NCBI GenBank assembly: GCA_026826555.1 | Contig: JAKSZT010033642.1 | Location: 243,607 to 307,606, forward strand | Source of the DNA: Tolypeutes matacus | Lineage: Eukaryota > Chordata > Mammalia > Cingulata > Chlamyphoridae | Length of the DNA: 64,000 bases | Reading direction: 5' to 3' | Part shown: positions 22,331 through 33,360 of the stretch, piece by piece | Numbering within the stretch: the stretch's first letter is position 1 | How the letters are laid out: each line of letters opens with the position of its first letter | The notes under the pieces: model-generated | Databases searched by the model: none | The model's input: only the letters and a program-made list of their open reading frames with translations | What the model was told of the DNA's origin: nothing | Program-made: the position numbers and the translations under genes

Positions 22331-25135
22331 CCAAAAGCAGTATAGCTGTCAATCCTTTCACATCTGAAACTAAGTTTATTACCCCTTCACTAGGTATACA
22401 AAAAATAAGAACAGGAATTAAAGAGCTTGTCCCAGAAAACTGAACTTCGAGCCTAAGTGTACTCCTAAAGAGCAGTAATCCAAAAAATACGTGTTAAATA
22501 TCTGTGTAAACTGCTAAATTCAAAATTAACTATATTTATGCTGTTTAAGTTGTCTTGGCTGGTTGCTGATTATGAATAAAGGTGTTTCAAAGAACAAGCT
22601 TATATGTTACAGGCAACACAGATTCCAGAAAAAATTTTAAAAGCAGTAAAATCAAAGATGTGAAATGATGGAGGGCTTGAAAACAGCCATACCAAAGAAG
22701 TGAGAATTATGGGTCAAATTAGTAAGCTTTATGTTTCTGTTAGTGTGTCATAATTCATTTTGTATTTGTCTGTTTGTTCAGTGTCAGCGTATATTTTGAT
22801 ACCTCTGGATGGTAATATTAAATTGATAAATGAAAATTATTATAAGAGCTCTATTCAAATGGCCAGAAATTAAATAAGCACTTATATTAATAAATAAATA
22901 TGGATATTAGTTTAAAATAATAAAAATATTTATACTCAAATTAAATCATTATTCTAACAAGTATATTTAATGTTGATGGTAATTGTATGTTGTCAGAAGT
23001 TTGCTTGGAAATAGTTTCCAAAATCATTGTGGTAACTTAAGTATGGAAGGTATATAGAATGTGTTTTTATTATTAAAGAAAAAAAAGTAAATTTATCCTA
23101 AGATAAAATAACTAGCTATTAAAACAAAGTAAAATGTGGGACAAAATCTGAATAAATACAAAAAGTACAAAAGGCTTGTGGAAAAGGAATTTTGTGGTCA
23201 AAGCTAAGTAAGATTTAAGCAGTCTATCTATAAAAATTTAAAAGCTTTAATGTCAAACAATATAATAATATAAAGTTAAAGTTTTATTCTTTCTCTAAGT
23301 TTCTTAAGTCAGTAGTCTGTTTTAGTAAAAGTTAAAGTTTTTCTCCTAAATAATCAGTATGCAATAAAAAAAAGTCTGTTTTATCAAAATAGCTTCTTTG
23401 TACTTTAACCTTATCATTGCCATGGAGAAACAGGTCTTACCACTTTTAAAAAGAATACAACGTTCGAACCTGCTTTCTCAAAGTCAAATCCTGAAAGATA
23501 GCTTTTATTTAAAGCTGTCACAAATAAATTGGTCTTTTACCTAAAAAATGGTAAAATACTAAAAATAATTAAGTTCAAGTGATATATTATAAGTTGAATG
23601 AAGTATTTAAAACTGTTGTATAATTAAAAGAAATTTTCTAATTTTATAACAATTAAAAGTGTATAAAATTCCTGAAAATTTAAAAATGTTTCAATATAAT
23701 ATTAAATAAAAATATAATGTCATTAATCATAATTTTTAATTATTACTACAAAAAAGTAGTGCATAACAGTAAATTATAGTAAAATAAGATAATACCACTG
23801 CAGCATGCAGCGGTTCCAAATATTGCTAGTTTGTTGCAAAAAATTAATATCCAGTTATGTCAATATCACTTTGTTCTAAAACTTGCTAAAGCTTTCTTTA
23901 GTATCTTCATAAACAAGTCAGCCAGCCCACATTCCCCTTTCTGTAAAATAGCCAACAATAAATCAAGTTTATATTCAACACTGTGAGCAACAGCCCCAAT
24001 TCTAATTATAATGTTAACAACAAAACCAATGCAGGTATTAAAATTACAAGTTAATGTATTACCCTACAGCCCAAATAAAAATACTAATTTGTTTTTACCT
24101 ATGCCTCAAACTATACAAAATAAAGAAATTGAAATCATTCTAATCATACTACTAAAAATCTTAAACGCTTAAGAAATAAAATCTTATTTCTTGGATGTCT
24201 GCTAGTTCAAACTCTTATTATTGTCTGTTGTTATATAATCTACTGTAGTTATAAATAATGTATAATATACTTCAATAATAATCAAAACTTCAGTACAATA
24301 CATTGCATACTTAAGTAAATTAATAACTTGTATATAACACGTAAATGTATTTTATTAAATGTATATGTAAATCTCTTGTTTTGAGTTTGGACAGTCCTGA
24401 AACCAAATGTATTAAGAAAAAGTTTGGTAAGTATTGTACAAGCCTAAAAGTAAAATATCATACAGAAAATTTTGTTAATCAACAAACCAATGCCTTACTA
24501 GTTAACACTTTTCATATTTCAGGAAAAATATTGAAAATTAAAATAGTAAGCACATCAAGGATGTTTTGTAACAAATTAAAAAAGATAAAATGCATTTCAA
24601 TGGGTGTTTTATTCCTCCCTGGGGGAGCTGGCCACTCTCCCAGAGACTGATGCATAAACCTTAAAAAAATGTACTGCCCAGGGAGTGTTGTGTTCCTCCC
24701 TGAGGAGGCTGTTCCCTTCCTCGGGAATTAGCAAAATATTAACAAGTTGGCATCTATAGTATCAAATTCATTAATCCTAAACACAGTCAACCATAACTCT
24801 AGTATCAGTTGCTACTTCAACACTTCCCAGCTAAAAGCTAAATATTGCTAAGTATATATATAAAACTGCTCTATTTATCTGTCATTCTGTAACTTTGTTC
24901 AATATTGACTAAATCTTTTAATTGATTATGTTATTTATGTTTCTCACTCTAATTGTCAATATAAACTTATTAAACTAAATATATATACTAAGATTTATCT
25001 TATATCTATCCAGGACTCCAGCCACAAATAAGCCAAGTATATCAGTGTATCCCCTTGTTTAGTAAGCATGTGAATGTATGTATATATATCATAAAAGATT
25101 AAAATATAACAGTTAAACCTCTATTTATAAATGTT
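22331..25135 (+). pseudogene. AT-rich provirus middle with RT and integrase relics
   Basis: Protease and most of pol should be here. Most of the stretch is very AT-rich, stop-filled and not recognisable. Two islands are. Around 23808-23955 the translation has the layout of the RT region holding the first catalytic Asp (VPNIASLL, then FVLKLAKAFFSI), with Lys in place of that Asp. Around 24390-24560, in the frame of 24345-24650, it resembles part of the integrase core. A hydrophobic stretch (about 24165-24245) could be a membrane segment or chance. The RT island looks unlike typical betaretroviral RT, so parts may come from another ERV class. At about 24560-25135 noncoding sequence with two hairpins separates the integrase parts. 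Confidence 0.5.
24617..24726 (+). repeat. two tandem GC-rich hairpins in the provirus middle
   Basis: Two related units about 80 bases apart: hairpin 1 at 24619-24643 (ctgggggag against ctctcccag) and hairpin 2 at 24697-24726 (tccctgaggagg against ccttcctcggga). Each is preceded by a similar gtgttttattcctccct or gtgttgtgttcctccct. They stand out from the very AT-rich surroundings. A structured RNA export or packaging element is one possibility; there is no direct support. Confidence 0.6.
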
Positions 25136-25158
25136 ACAAAAACAAAAAAGGGGGAAAT
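25136..25158 (+). promoter_or_regulatory. internal polypurine tract, copy of the 3' PPT
   Basis: This A/G-rich 23-mer differs from the tract at the 3' LTR (26397-26419) by one base. It lies in the integrase frame and encodes a short KNKKGGN-like stretch, a place comparable to the central PPT of lentiviruses. Central PPTs are not a usual feature of betaretroviruses. Confidence 0.55.
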
Positions 25159-25450
25159 GGTGATGTGCAGAAACAATTATATCAAGCACTATTTACAATA
25201 AATGTTTTAAGCCGAAGGTCAGAATTCAATACATCAGCAGCAGAGCATTTCTGGCAAAAATCAGGCAAAAATACAAAAACAAATATTAGACAACTAGTTT
25301 ATTGGAAGCATGAAGATAATAATAAATGGGAGAAGGCAGAAGTTAAGTTAGGATTTGGGGTCGAGGTTTTGCTCTTATTATTACAAAGAAAGGAGACCAG
25401 CTTTGGGTGCCATCCAGTCATCTGAAACCTAGACATGAACAAGCCGAAGA
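25136..25450 (+). pseudogene. integrase C-terminal part of pol
   Basis: The frame 25165-25425 contains a LYQALFTINVL stretch, a TSAAEHFW-like motif and a W-rich part (LVYWKHEDNNKWEKAEV). This is the normal order at the end of retroviral integrase core and C-terminal domain. A shift near 25360 moves the frame, and a second frame carries on to about 25450. Only the end of integrase is present in this piece. Confidence 0.7.
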
Positions 25451-25589
25451 AGCTGACACAAGCAGCAGAAAATATGAATCTGTTTTACAGGAGTGTTCTA
25501 CTGCAGTTCTAATGGAATGGTGGCATTGTGGAATATGGCTTCTGGTTCACATGAATCACTGCTGGCAGTCTTCCCCTGAGAATCAAATC

Positions 25590-26355
25590 CTTTGGCATTT
25601 TCTAAATCATTATTTGAAAAGAACTAAATGTTTAATTGGATTAATTATAGCTGCTGTATTAGGGCTTATAGGTATTATTACAGCTGCTGCTGTGGCAGGA
25701 ACTGCCTTACATGAGACTATAATATGTTAATATGTGTTATAATAACGCAACAATATGTTAGAAATTGGCATAAAAATGCTAGTGAGCTATGGCATAGTCA
25801 GGCATATATTGATAAACAAATTAATAATAGGCTTAAAGACTTAGAGATGGCTGTTACACAAATAGGAGATCAGTATATAACCTAAATTTAAAACAAAGAT
25901 TGAAGTGTGATTGGAATGAAAGTGCTTTTTGTATCACTCCTCTCCCATACAATGATTCCCACTATGAATGGGAAAAAATTAAAAATAATTTAATAGGTCA
26001 CCACACAAATTTATCTACAGAAATTACAGATTTGCAAAAAAGGATTTTGAGCATGTCTCAGAATCAACCTACTACACTTCCAGGTAGTGAATTTTGTCAA
26101 TCAGTGACAGATCAATTAAATAAAATAAACCCTTTACATTGGTGGAAATCAATCTCTGTACTTGCTAACTTCGGTGTGGTGATCATTGGTGCTCTGTTAC
26201 TCTTAACTGTATTAGGAGACATTCGCAAAGTCCTGCTGTCCCGCATTAATAGGGTCAAAAATGCCAGCCATGCCAATAACTTGATTCTGCTCAAAACTCT
26301 TAACTCTCAAACCCCTATCCGTGGAGCTTGGCTGGTAGCCAGTGATGGGTAAGAC
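25590..26355 (+). pseudogene. ERV env transmembrane subunit (broken); surface subunit missing
   Basis: A hydrophobic, Ala/Gly/Ile-rich stretch at about 25636-25700 (LIIAAVLGLIGIITAAAVAG) has the character of a fusion peptide. After stops near 25730 and 25880 follows the ectodomain. The frame 25900-26352 includes a pair of Cys (CDWNESAFC), then a membrane-proximal WWKSIS and a membrane span (about 26150-26220), ending with a short tail. Only about 150 bases separate integrase from env TM, so the surface subunit is deleted. The protein cannot be made. Confidence 0.75.
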
Positions 26356-26396
26356 CTTCAGAAGAGGGCAAACTAAGACAGGAACAGTCACCATGG

Positions 26397-26418
26397 ACAA
26401 AAACAAAAAAGGAGGAAA
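26397..26418 (+). promoter_or_regulatory. 3' polypurine tract
   Basis: A purine-rich run (aaaaaaggaggaaa at its core) sits directly before the 3' LTR, where plus-strand priming takes place in retroviruses. Confidence 0.8.
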
Positions 26419-26812
26419 TATTGGGAAAGATGCTGAGAGCCTGAGCATAAAGAGTTAAGCATTTGAAAAGAATGCTTGATGGCAGAGAAACATTGATAAA
26501 TGTTCCCAGGGCATTGCATACTGCGGACATCAGCAGGAGGAGGCAGAGCAAAATGTACTCACCTCTAAGGAGTTATTGTCCTAAGAAAAATATACATGAG
26601 ACTATCTGGAAAGGAGGAACAGGCAGCTCTCTTGCATACAGAGAAAGGACCAACTAACAAAAAATGCCCTACTTTAGTTATCAGCTTTGTAGCATAAAAG
26701 TAGCTTCAACTTAAATAAATTTGCCTGCATTCCACATGGAGTGAGGTCCCCTGATCCCAGTCTTTCTTTGGATAATTCCTGGCATCGTCTACCTCCATGT
26801 TGAATTACAACA
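26419..26812 (+). repeat. 3' LTR of the provirus
   Basis: 394 bases, matching the 5' LTR apart from its L1 insert. The first bases are TA instead of TG. A TATA-like box cataaaag is at 26693-26700 and AATAAA at 26714-26719. It ends ttacaaca at 26812, followed by the 6-base target duplication. It has a 4-base gain relative to the 5' LTR near 26615. Confidence 0.9.
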
Positions 26813-26818
26813 GTTTCT

Positions 26819-27240
26819 AGAGAAGACATAAAATCATTTAATGCAATCAACTTCACAAATATGTTTCCATTATGTGTGTTTTTGCATATTTGCTTCCTCC
26901 TTCTCTCTCTTCCTCCTGATTCTAGTCCTCCTCCACCCTCTAAAAATTTTCTTCAAGCTTCTGAAGATATCTTAAAAATTACTTGAATATTGATTTCCTT
27001 ATTTTATTAATTATTGGTTTTGTCTATTTGGTCATTTGTTGAGTGTTCATATATGTACCCTCTATTCCATTGCACCTTTACTTGTCATTTGTTGTCCTTA
27101 TGCTACAATGTTGACTATTGTTTTATAGAAAGACTTGATATCTGCAAAGGAAATCCATTTAACTTTTTATTCTTAAGAATGTTTAGGTTATTAATATTTC
27201 ATATGAATTTTAAACTTTTCAATTTACAAAGTAGAAAATC
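26819..27240. other. flank of the provirus, nothing recognised
   Basis: AT-rich, with a C/T-rich patch near 26890-26940. The frame 27014-27283 shows no family features. Confidence 0.4.
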
Positions 27241-27244
27241 AGCA

Positions 27245-27690
27245 AGGATATTTCTACAGTTGCCATTCAATACATTAATTTAATTGACATATTTTAATAT
27301 TGAGTTTTTCAATCCATATATATGGCCTTTCTCTCTTAATTTAGTTATCTCCTAGTACTTAATAAAACTTTTAATTTTTAAACAAGACCTGATAAACCGC
27401 TGTTACATATATTTCATTTTACTGTGAATTGTTTCTTTTAAATTTCTCTACTTTATATATTGTTTCTATTTTATATGTATTTCAATTTTTTGGTGAGGCA
27501 TTGAACACAATTCATTTCTCAAACTTATTTCACATGAAATTCTTATGGCATTTGCAGTTTTTTGTTTCATTTCTCTTTCAAAATTATATGTGTTTCTATG
27601 GAAAATGTTGTTTCTTCATTTCCATTCATATATAATTCATTTTCCTTTTCTTAGTTCAATGTGCTTTTTAATGAAGGTGAGAGTTGTCTG
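27245..27690 (-). mobile_element. old L1 ORF2 fragment, minus strand
   Basis: The stretch around 27290-27330 (taatattgagtttttcaatcc) is a typical antisense L1 ORF2 sequence. The matching stretch at 32905-32925 is close to it, and the two copies then run in parallel. Confidence 0.6.
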
Positions 27691-29600
27691 ATTTGTTTGA
27701 TTTCCTATCAGTGGAAGCATTGGATATTTCCATCATAAATACATTAAATTCTATGCTGTTTTTGCTAAGACAATTTCCTTTTAATAAATACCTTTCTCAG
27801 GAATTGGGCATTCATTTCTAAATATTCAATGATAGTTTTTTTTAATCATGAATTAACATTTTAGGAATATAAATCTTTTATGCAAACAAGACATGATACT
27901 GTGATGTTTCTCTACATGTCTTTGGAGGAAAATACAACTTGAAATGATGTATAGAATATTTTATATAACACTTTGGTATGTTGTAGAACTTTTATAAATT
28001 TTTTAAAAAATATCTAATTCACTTAAATATATTATTCTTTCAAGTCCCTTTCTTTCCAACAATATTACACCTATAGCTTCCCATCAATTTTTTTTATTTG
28101 GAGTGTTACATTATCCACATTCTGTGTGACTCTCATGCTAGTTCCTCTCTTCACTGGTCTTTCACTGTTTATCTCTCATAGTCACTTCGTATATGTAGTA
28201 TCACAAGCAAGGGCAAGTGGGCATTTAGGAATGGAATACTTGATATTTCTGATGTTTTGTTCCCCAGGTCTAATTCATATATTTACTGTTAAGTTTGTAA
28301 TTTAAAAAATTATCAATTGAAATTGAAAGAATATACAAATATTTTTTTTTGAATAATCATCCCCAAATTCATGTTTTCTCTTTCTTACCAGATAAATGGC
28401 TATCTTAATTCAGTCTCTTTGTCATGTCTCTATTTTATTCTACTTTCCAAAAGAGTTATCTTTTTTTGTCTTTAATTCTGAAAATTTTCTCCACAATAAC
28501 TTCCTGTCCTGCATTTGAATTTTTTCAACCATGATATTTGTAAACTCTGAGAAATTTATTTTTTGCTCATTATCCATTTGTCTTTATATTTTGAACTCTT
28601 TTCTTCCTTCATTATATATAAATATATCATTCTGAGTTTATTGAAACATGGTTATCTAATAGCCTTTTCATTTGTGGAAAATATTTTTTCAGCATTGTGA
28701 GAAGATATAGATGTATTTCACATTTGTGCATATATCATTAACCTACTGAACCTAAAATGTATGTTCTTGTATAAGAAAGGAATGTGGTGTGATTATAGGT
28801 TTGCAGTGATTTTAGGTTTTAAAGGAAACTATGAGTGGATTAATACTACTTGCATAAGATGTAAACTGGCAAATTGACTTGAGGGAAATGTTGGAAAGTG
28901 CATTAGAGAGCTCCATAAATTCCAAGTGAGAAAGAATATAAAAAATCAATTGAAAAAAATCCACTCAGTAGTCCATTGTTTCTTTTCACTTTCTTTAGGG
29001 TAGTGTGTGCTGCTCTTTGGAATGTGTATACATGCCTGGTGCCCACATGAAGATATGAAGAGTCCTCTAAGAGATTTTCCCATGATTCAATATGCATGTT
29101 TAGAGTCAGACCGGTTTACAACTTCTCCCAAGCATTACACTGTCTCACCCATATTTTGTTTTTTTACCACTTAAAGTTATTTTTAGCTGTTTGTTGTATA
29201 TTATACTTGATTATTAGTATAGTATTTAAAATAGCCTAGAAGAAAGGTGTCAATTACTAAAATCCTAAACCACAAACAGCAACAGACACACACTTACACA
29301 GACTTACAGAAACACACACACTACCAGATACAAAAGAAAGAGTGAGAGAGAGAGAGAGAGATTTAAATAGGCAATAGATATAGTAGGTAGCAGTATACAA
29401 TGAGAATCTGTGGCCTTGAAATGAGCATGGAATTAAATTGTTCCAAATGAATGCTATTATTTTAAAATATCTGTAATTAGAAAATAACAAAGTAGGATAA
29501 ACAATAAACATGTCGAAATCTGAAATACATATGTATTTTTCTAGAACAATCTTAATGTTTGTATAAAATTCCAAAGATGTATTATAAATTGGTACAACTA
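27690..29600. repeat. diverged duplicated block P1 (partner of 33360-35400)
   Basis: Beyond the L1-like part, order is shared with 33360-35400 at low identity. Examples: 28090-28270 with 33800-33970; 28785-28820 with 34610-34635; and 29430-29530 with 35260-35360. No gene is seen. Simple repeats: CA-rich at about 29285-29320 and (GA)n at 29342-29361. Confidence 0.45.
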
Positions 29601-30590
29601 ATAATGGTTTAAATTTAAATTAATCATATTTATATCCTCTAGTTTTGTATTTATTTACTCAATACATATTCTTCTCTCTTTAGAAACATTTCCTTGGATT
29701 TTAATAAGAAATTAGGACATAAATAACTTTGGATAAATTCTATTTATTATTCCCACAGTTTAAGATAACCATGAGGAAAATATTTTAAATTGTTTCATTT
29801 TTCTGATGCAAAAGTTGGCTGCATTCTACTGGCTTTGCTACATAGAATTCTTATTTTGATCCTTAAAAGTTTCATCATAAGGAATTTTCTGTTCATCCAT
29901 TTGAAAATCATAGATATTTAAAAAATATGCAGTGGATATAATGTATTTCTATAAAATTTTTATGAATTTTAAATCTTCTCATTTCATTCAAAATATAAAC
30001 ATATAGTGTACATTGAAGAGCTATACCATGAACACTATATATTCATTTAGCTTATATTTTATTTGAACATTTTTCTATAACTATTTTATTTATATTTGTT
30101 TATGCATCCATTGTGAATTCCATAAAGACAATAATTTGTTAAAGTTTTTAAAAAGTTCTTTGCTTATCAAAGTAAAGTTTCAAACATCAGTAATCTTCAC
30201 CTATAAACAACTAGGATACATAAATTAAAATGAAATTAATTTTTGGAATATGATTATTTTTGTATTTTGCATGATTTACAATTACCTGAAAATATGATAT
30301 TGAAATTCATACAGTTCAGTGGATTGGGAAAAATATTAAACCCCTGTAAAACAAAACCCTAAAAATTGATCTCATTCTAACATCAGCCCAGAGTTTTTCC
30401 TTTTCTCTTCCTAGTATATCCATATTTGTCACCCACTTCCAAAACAGAACTCCTAGACTATTTACTTAATCATTTATTTTACCTTATGTATATTTTTATT
30501 GTTCTAAACCTTTACATTATTTTCTTCATTCAATGGTTGCTCTATTCAAGGATTTTTAAAAATTCAAATATTATTTTTTAGATTCATTCA
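29601..30590. other. AT-rich DNA, nothing recognised
   Basis: No open frame, RNA gene or repeat could be supported in this stretch. Confidence 0.5.
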
Positions 30591-31060
30591 TGAAGTTGGA
30601 TATATCAGTATTCTGTTCCATTTTAAAAATGGAGGAAAGTTATATTCGATAAAAAATGTCACAGTTTGTTTATTAATATTCCACATATCAACACCTGTGC
30701 AGTACAAAATGTTTAGGTATTATGAATAAAGCTCTGTGGACACCATTGTACATGTTTCTTTGACTATAAGTTTTCATTTCTCATTGGATAAATAATGAGG
30801 AGTGAACCTGCAGGTTCATAGCCTCATTAATAATCAGTTTTTCAAAAAACTTCTTGTTATTTCTAAAATGTATAAAGCATTTTACACTATCACAAAATTG
30901 ATGAAAATTATGTCAATCAGTCTCATAATCATCATTTGGTATTGCCAGATTTGTTAATTTAGAGATTCGAGAGGTGTTCAGTAAAAAGGCATTGTGGATT
31001 TAATATTTCCCTAAAATGTCATTGTGTTGTTAATTACCATTTCTTTGGAAATATATCAAA
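30590..31060 (-). mobile_element. old L1 3' region, minus strand
   Basis: The sequence follows the antisense of the end of an old L1. Marks are tatgaataaagctctgtgg near 30721, ttcatttctcattggataaa near 30773, and the catcatttggtattgccag near 30930. Diverged and without coding potential. Confidence 0.55.
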
Positions 31061-31104
31061 ATGGGTTATATACCTAACCAATAAACCAGTAATCATGAAC
31101 TTAG

Positions 31105-31490
31105 AGGGAATTAATTACAGGGTATGTTCTGTGACCACAAAGGAACTAAATTAGACATCAGCACCCAACAAATTTAGCATATTAAAAGTGATAAATCATA
31201 CAACCTGTGATTTTAAAAAATCAGAAGGAAATTTTAAACTTATTTACAGCTGAATTATAATGAAAGTACAATATAGAAAATGTGGTGGAATAGGGGAAAA
31301 TCTATTTTTGGATAAAAGTTTACAATTCTAAGTGTTAATATTTGTAAAGGACAAAGGTTTAAAGACAATGACCCAAATTTTCAATGACCAGGAAAGAAAG
31401 AACAAAGTGATATTTCATTAAGAAGGAGATATAAAACAGTAAAGGAAAAAAGGAAAAAGTAATGATATTGAAAATAAACAACAGGAAAAG
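31105..31490 (+). mobile_element. L1 ORF2 fragment, plus strand
   Basis: The part around 31120-31165 (tatgttctgtgaccacaaagg) fits the end of the L1 endonuclease domain (a SDH-like motif), with the ORF2 linker after it. Stops are frequent. Confidence 0.55.
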
Positions 31491-31534
31491 TGGCAAAAAA
31501 AAAAAAAAGGATTTTCCTTAAGAAGATCAAACAT

Positions 31535-32055
31535 ATTAACTCTTACCTAGATTTACTGGTACTCTACTATAAATTATTGTGATTCTATCAGTGGAAGAAA
31601 ATTTATCATTGATGTGGAGGTTGTGGTCATGGGAGGTTCTGAGGTCAGGGAGAAGGAAAAACAGGTGCAATACGGGGGTATTTTGGGGACTTGACAATCG
31701 CCCTGAATGACATTGCAGATACAGGCCATTATATATCTTGCCATAACCTACAGAATTCTGTGGGAGAAAGAATGACATTGCAGATACAGGCCATTATATA
31801 TCTTGCCATAACCTACAGAATTCTGTGGGAGAAAGTGTAAACTACAATGTAAACTATAATCCATGATTAGTGGCAGCTGTCCAAAATGAGTTCATCAATT
31901 GCAGGAAAGGTACCACACTAATGATGGATGTTGTTAATATGGGAAAATGTGGGAGGTGTGGGGAGCAGGGCATATGGGAATCCTCTATATTTTTTATGTA
32001 ACATTTATCTAATCTAAGTATCTTTAAAAAATAAATAATAAAAAAATAAAAAAAT
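31535..32055 (+). mobile_element. L1 3' UTR fragment with internal tandem duplication
   Basis: Matches the last part of the L1 3' UTR (compare 12340-12750), ending with taatctaagtatcttt and an A-rich tail near 32015-32055. Unlike the other copies it carries a perfect tandem duplication of 65 bases, 31705-31769 and 31770-31834. Confidence 0.8.
31705..31834 (+). repeat. perfect 65-bp tandem duplication
   Basis: Two adjacent identical 65-base units, each starting gaatgacattgcagatacag. Other L1 3' UTR copies in the window have this unit once (compare 12500-12565), so it arose in this copy. The lack of any difference points to a recent event or an assembly artefact. Confidence 0.9.
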
Positions 32056-32575
32056 ACTTAAATAAATGTAAACAAATTTCCAATATGAGGATTGAAAGAT
32101 GGATTCTTATTGATAGACATTGTGGATATTTTTGTATCATTTTCTCTTCTTATATTAATCCTTTATTAATCTTCCTTCTACTCCTCTTCATTCCAAATAC
32201 TTTTTTCTTAATTCAAAGTCCTGCAGATATCATTCAAAAGAATTAGTATTTTTTGCCAAATATTATTATTTAATCTACTTTGTTTTGATTTTGTGTAGGT
32301 TATGAGAGAAATTAAATGCAAATTATCTAATATGAATAATATTTTAAACCAATTGTTCTATTTAACATTTACCAAAATACACATGCTATTTTCAATGCAG
32401 TACCTCACTATGTATGTCACTTTCGAGTATTTGTGTGTACTTTTTGTTTTGTTGCATGATTTAGTTCTCTGTTTTTGTCTCATGCTACAAAGATTACCTA
32501 CTAATATTTTATAGGAAAAAATAGTTTTTTTCCTCTCCTTTTAAGAAATGGAAAAGCCCATTATTAAATATATTC
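32056..32575. other. AT-rich DNA, nothing recognised
   Basis: An open frame of 70 codons (32302-32514) has no family features. Confidence 0.4.
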
Positions 32576-32579
32576 TGAA

Positions 32580-32745
32580 AGGTAAAGGGGCCTAAATAAC
32601 CAGATATAGCCTTAAAAGGACCTCACAAAATGCTACCTAACCACAGTAGACAAAACTGCATGGCACTGGCACAAAGATAGACATATAGATAAATGGAATC
32701 AAACAGACTCAGAACCAGACTCTCACGTCTATGGAAAACTGTATC
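32580..32745 (+). mobile_element. L1 ORF2 fragment, plus strand
   Basis: Contains the typical L1 ORF2 part reading ggcactggcacaaagatag (32661-32680) with the following atggaatcaaacagactcag. The same stretch in the full L1 is near 51865-51900. Short and isolated. Confidence 0.7.
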
Positions 32746-32884
32746 TTAAGGAAATCCTTCTAACTTTATTCTCCTATGAATTGTTTATGCTAATTGGGCT
32801 CCATATGAATGTAAGGGTCAATTAGTTAATATCTCGAAAGAAAATCTTGTTATTTTTATTTGGATGCTATTTAATAAATATCAA

Positions 32885-33360
32885 TAGCCAATACCTTTAT
32901 AATATTGAGTCTTCCAATCCATAAATATGGTCTATGTCTCCATTCATTTAGTTCTTTAACATCTCTCAATGTAAGTTTTCCACAAGGTCTGGTATATATT
33001 TGTTACATACCTGTGTGGAGTGATAGGGATAGAAAAAGAGAGAGAGAGAGAGACAGAGAGAGACAGAGAAAAAGAATTTCATCCTATTGTTAATGCTTTC
33101 TTTTAAAATTCTGTTTTCAATATTTTCCTATTTTACACAAGTTTCATATTTCTTTCTTGATTTGATACAACCAATTGCCTTCTCAAAGTCTATTCCAATA
33201 GCATTCTCATACTATCTATTGCGATCTTTTCCTCTTACATTTAGGAATTGTATATACCTCTAGTTGCTGTTCTTTTTTTCTTTTCTAACTATCATACATT
33301 TCATTTACTTTTTCTTACCTCACTGTGTTGCTTCATAAAGATGGTGAGAGCAGATTTTTT
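32885..33360 (-). mobile_element. L1 ORF2 fragment, minus strand
   Basis: Antisense L1 ORF2 sequence (taatattgagtcttccaatcc at 32904 on). Runs in parallel with 27290-27690. Contains a purine microsatellite (GA)n/(GACA)n at 33028-33073. Confidence 0.6.

Larger units (their letters stand above)
19869..26812 (+). mobile_element. class II (betaretrovirus-like) endogenous provirus, defective
   Basis: A complete provirus outline. The 5' LTR (19869-20441) is followed by a primer-binding site of the tRNA-Lys1,2 type, a broken gag, an AT-rich middle with pol relics, an env transmembrane part, a polypurine tract and a 3' LTR (26419-26812). The flanks carry a 6-base target duplication with one mismatch: ggttct at 19863-19868 and gtttct at 26813-26818. 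Six bases is the usual size for class II elements. By eye the LTRs differ at about 23 of some 380 aligned bases (about 6 percent), which suggests an insertion many millions of years ago. No reading frame is intact, so it cannot make virus proteins. Confidence 0.85.
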
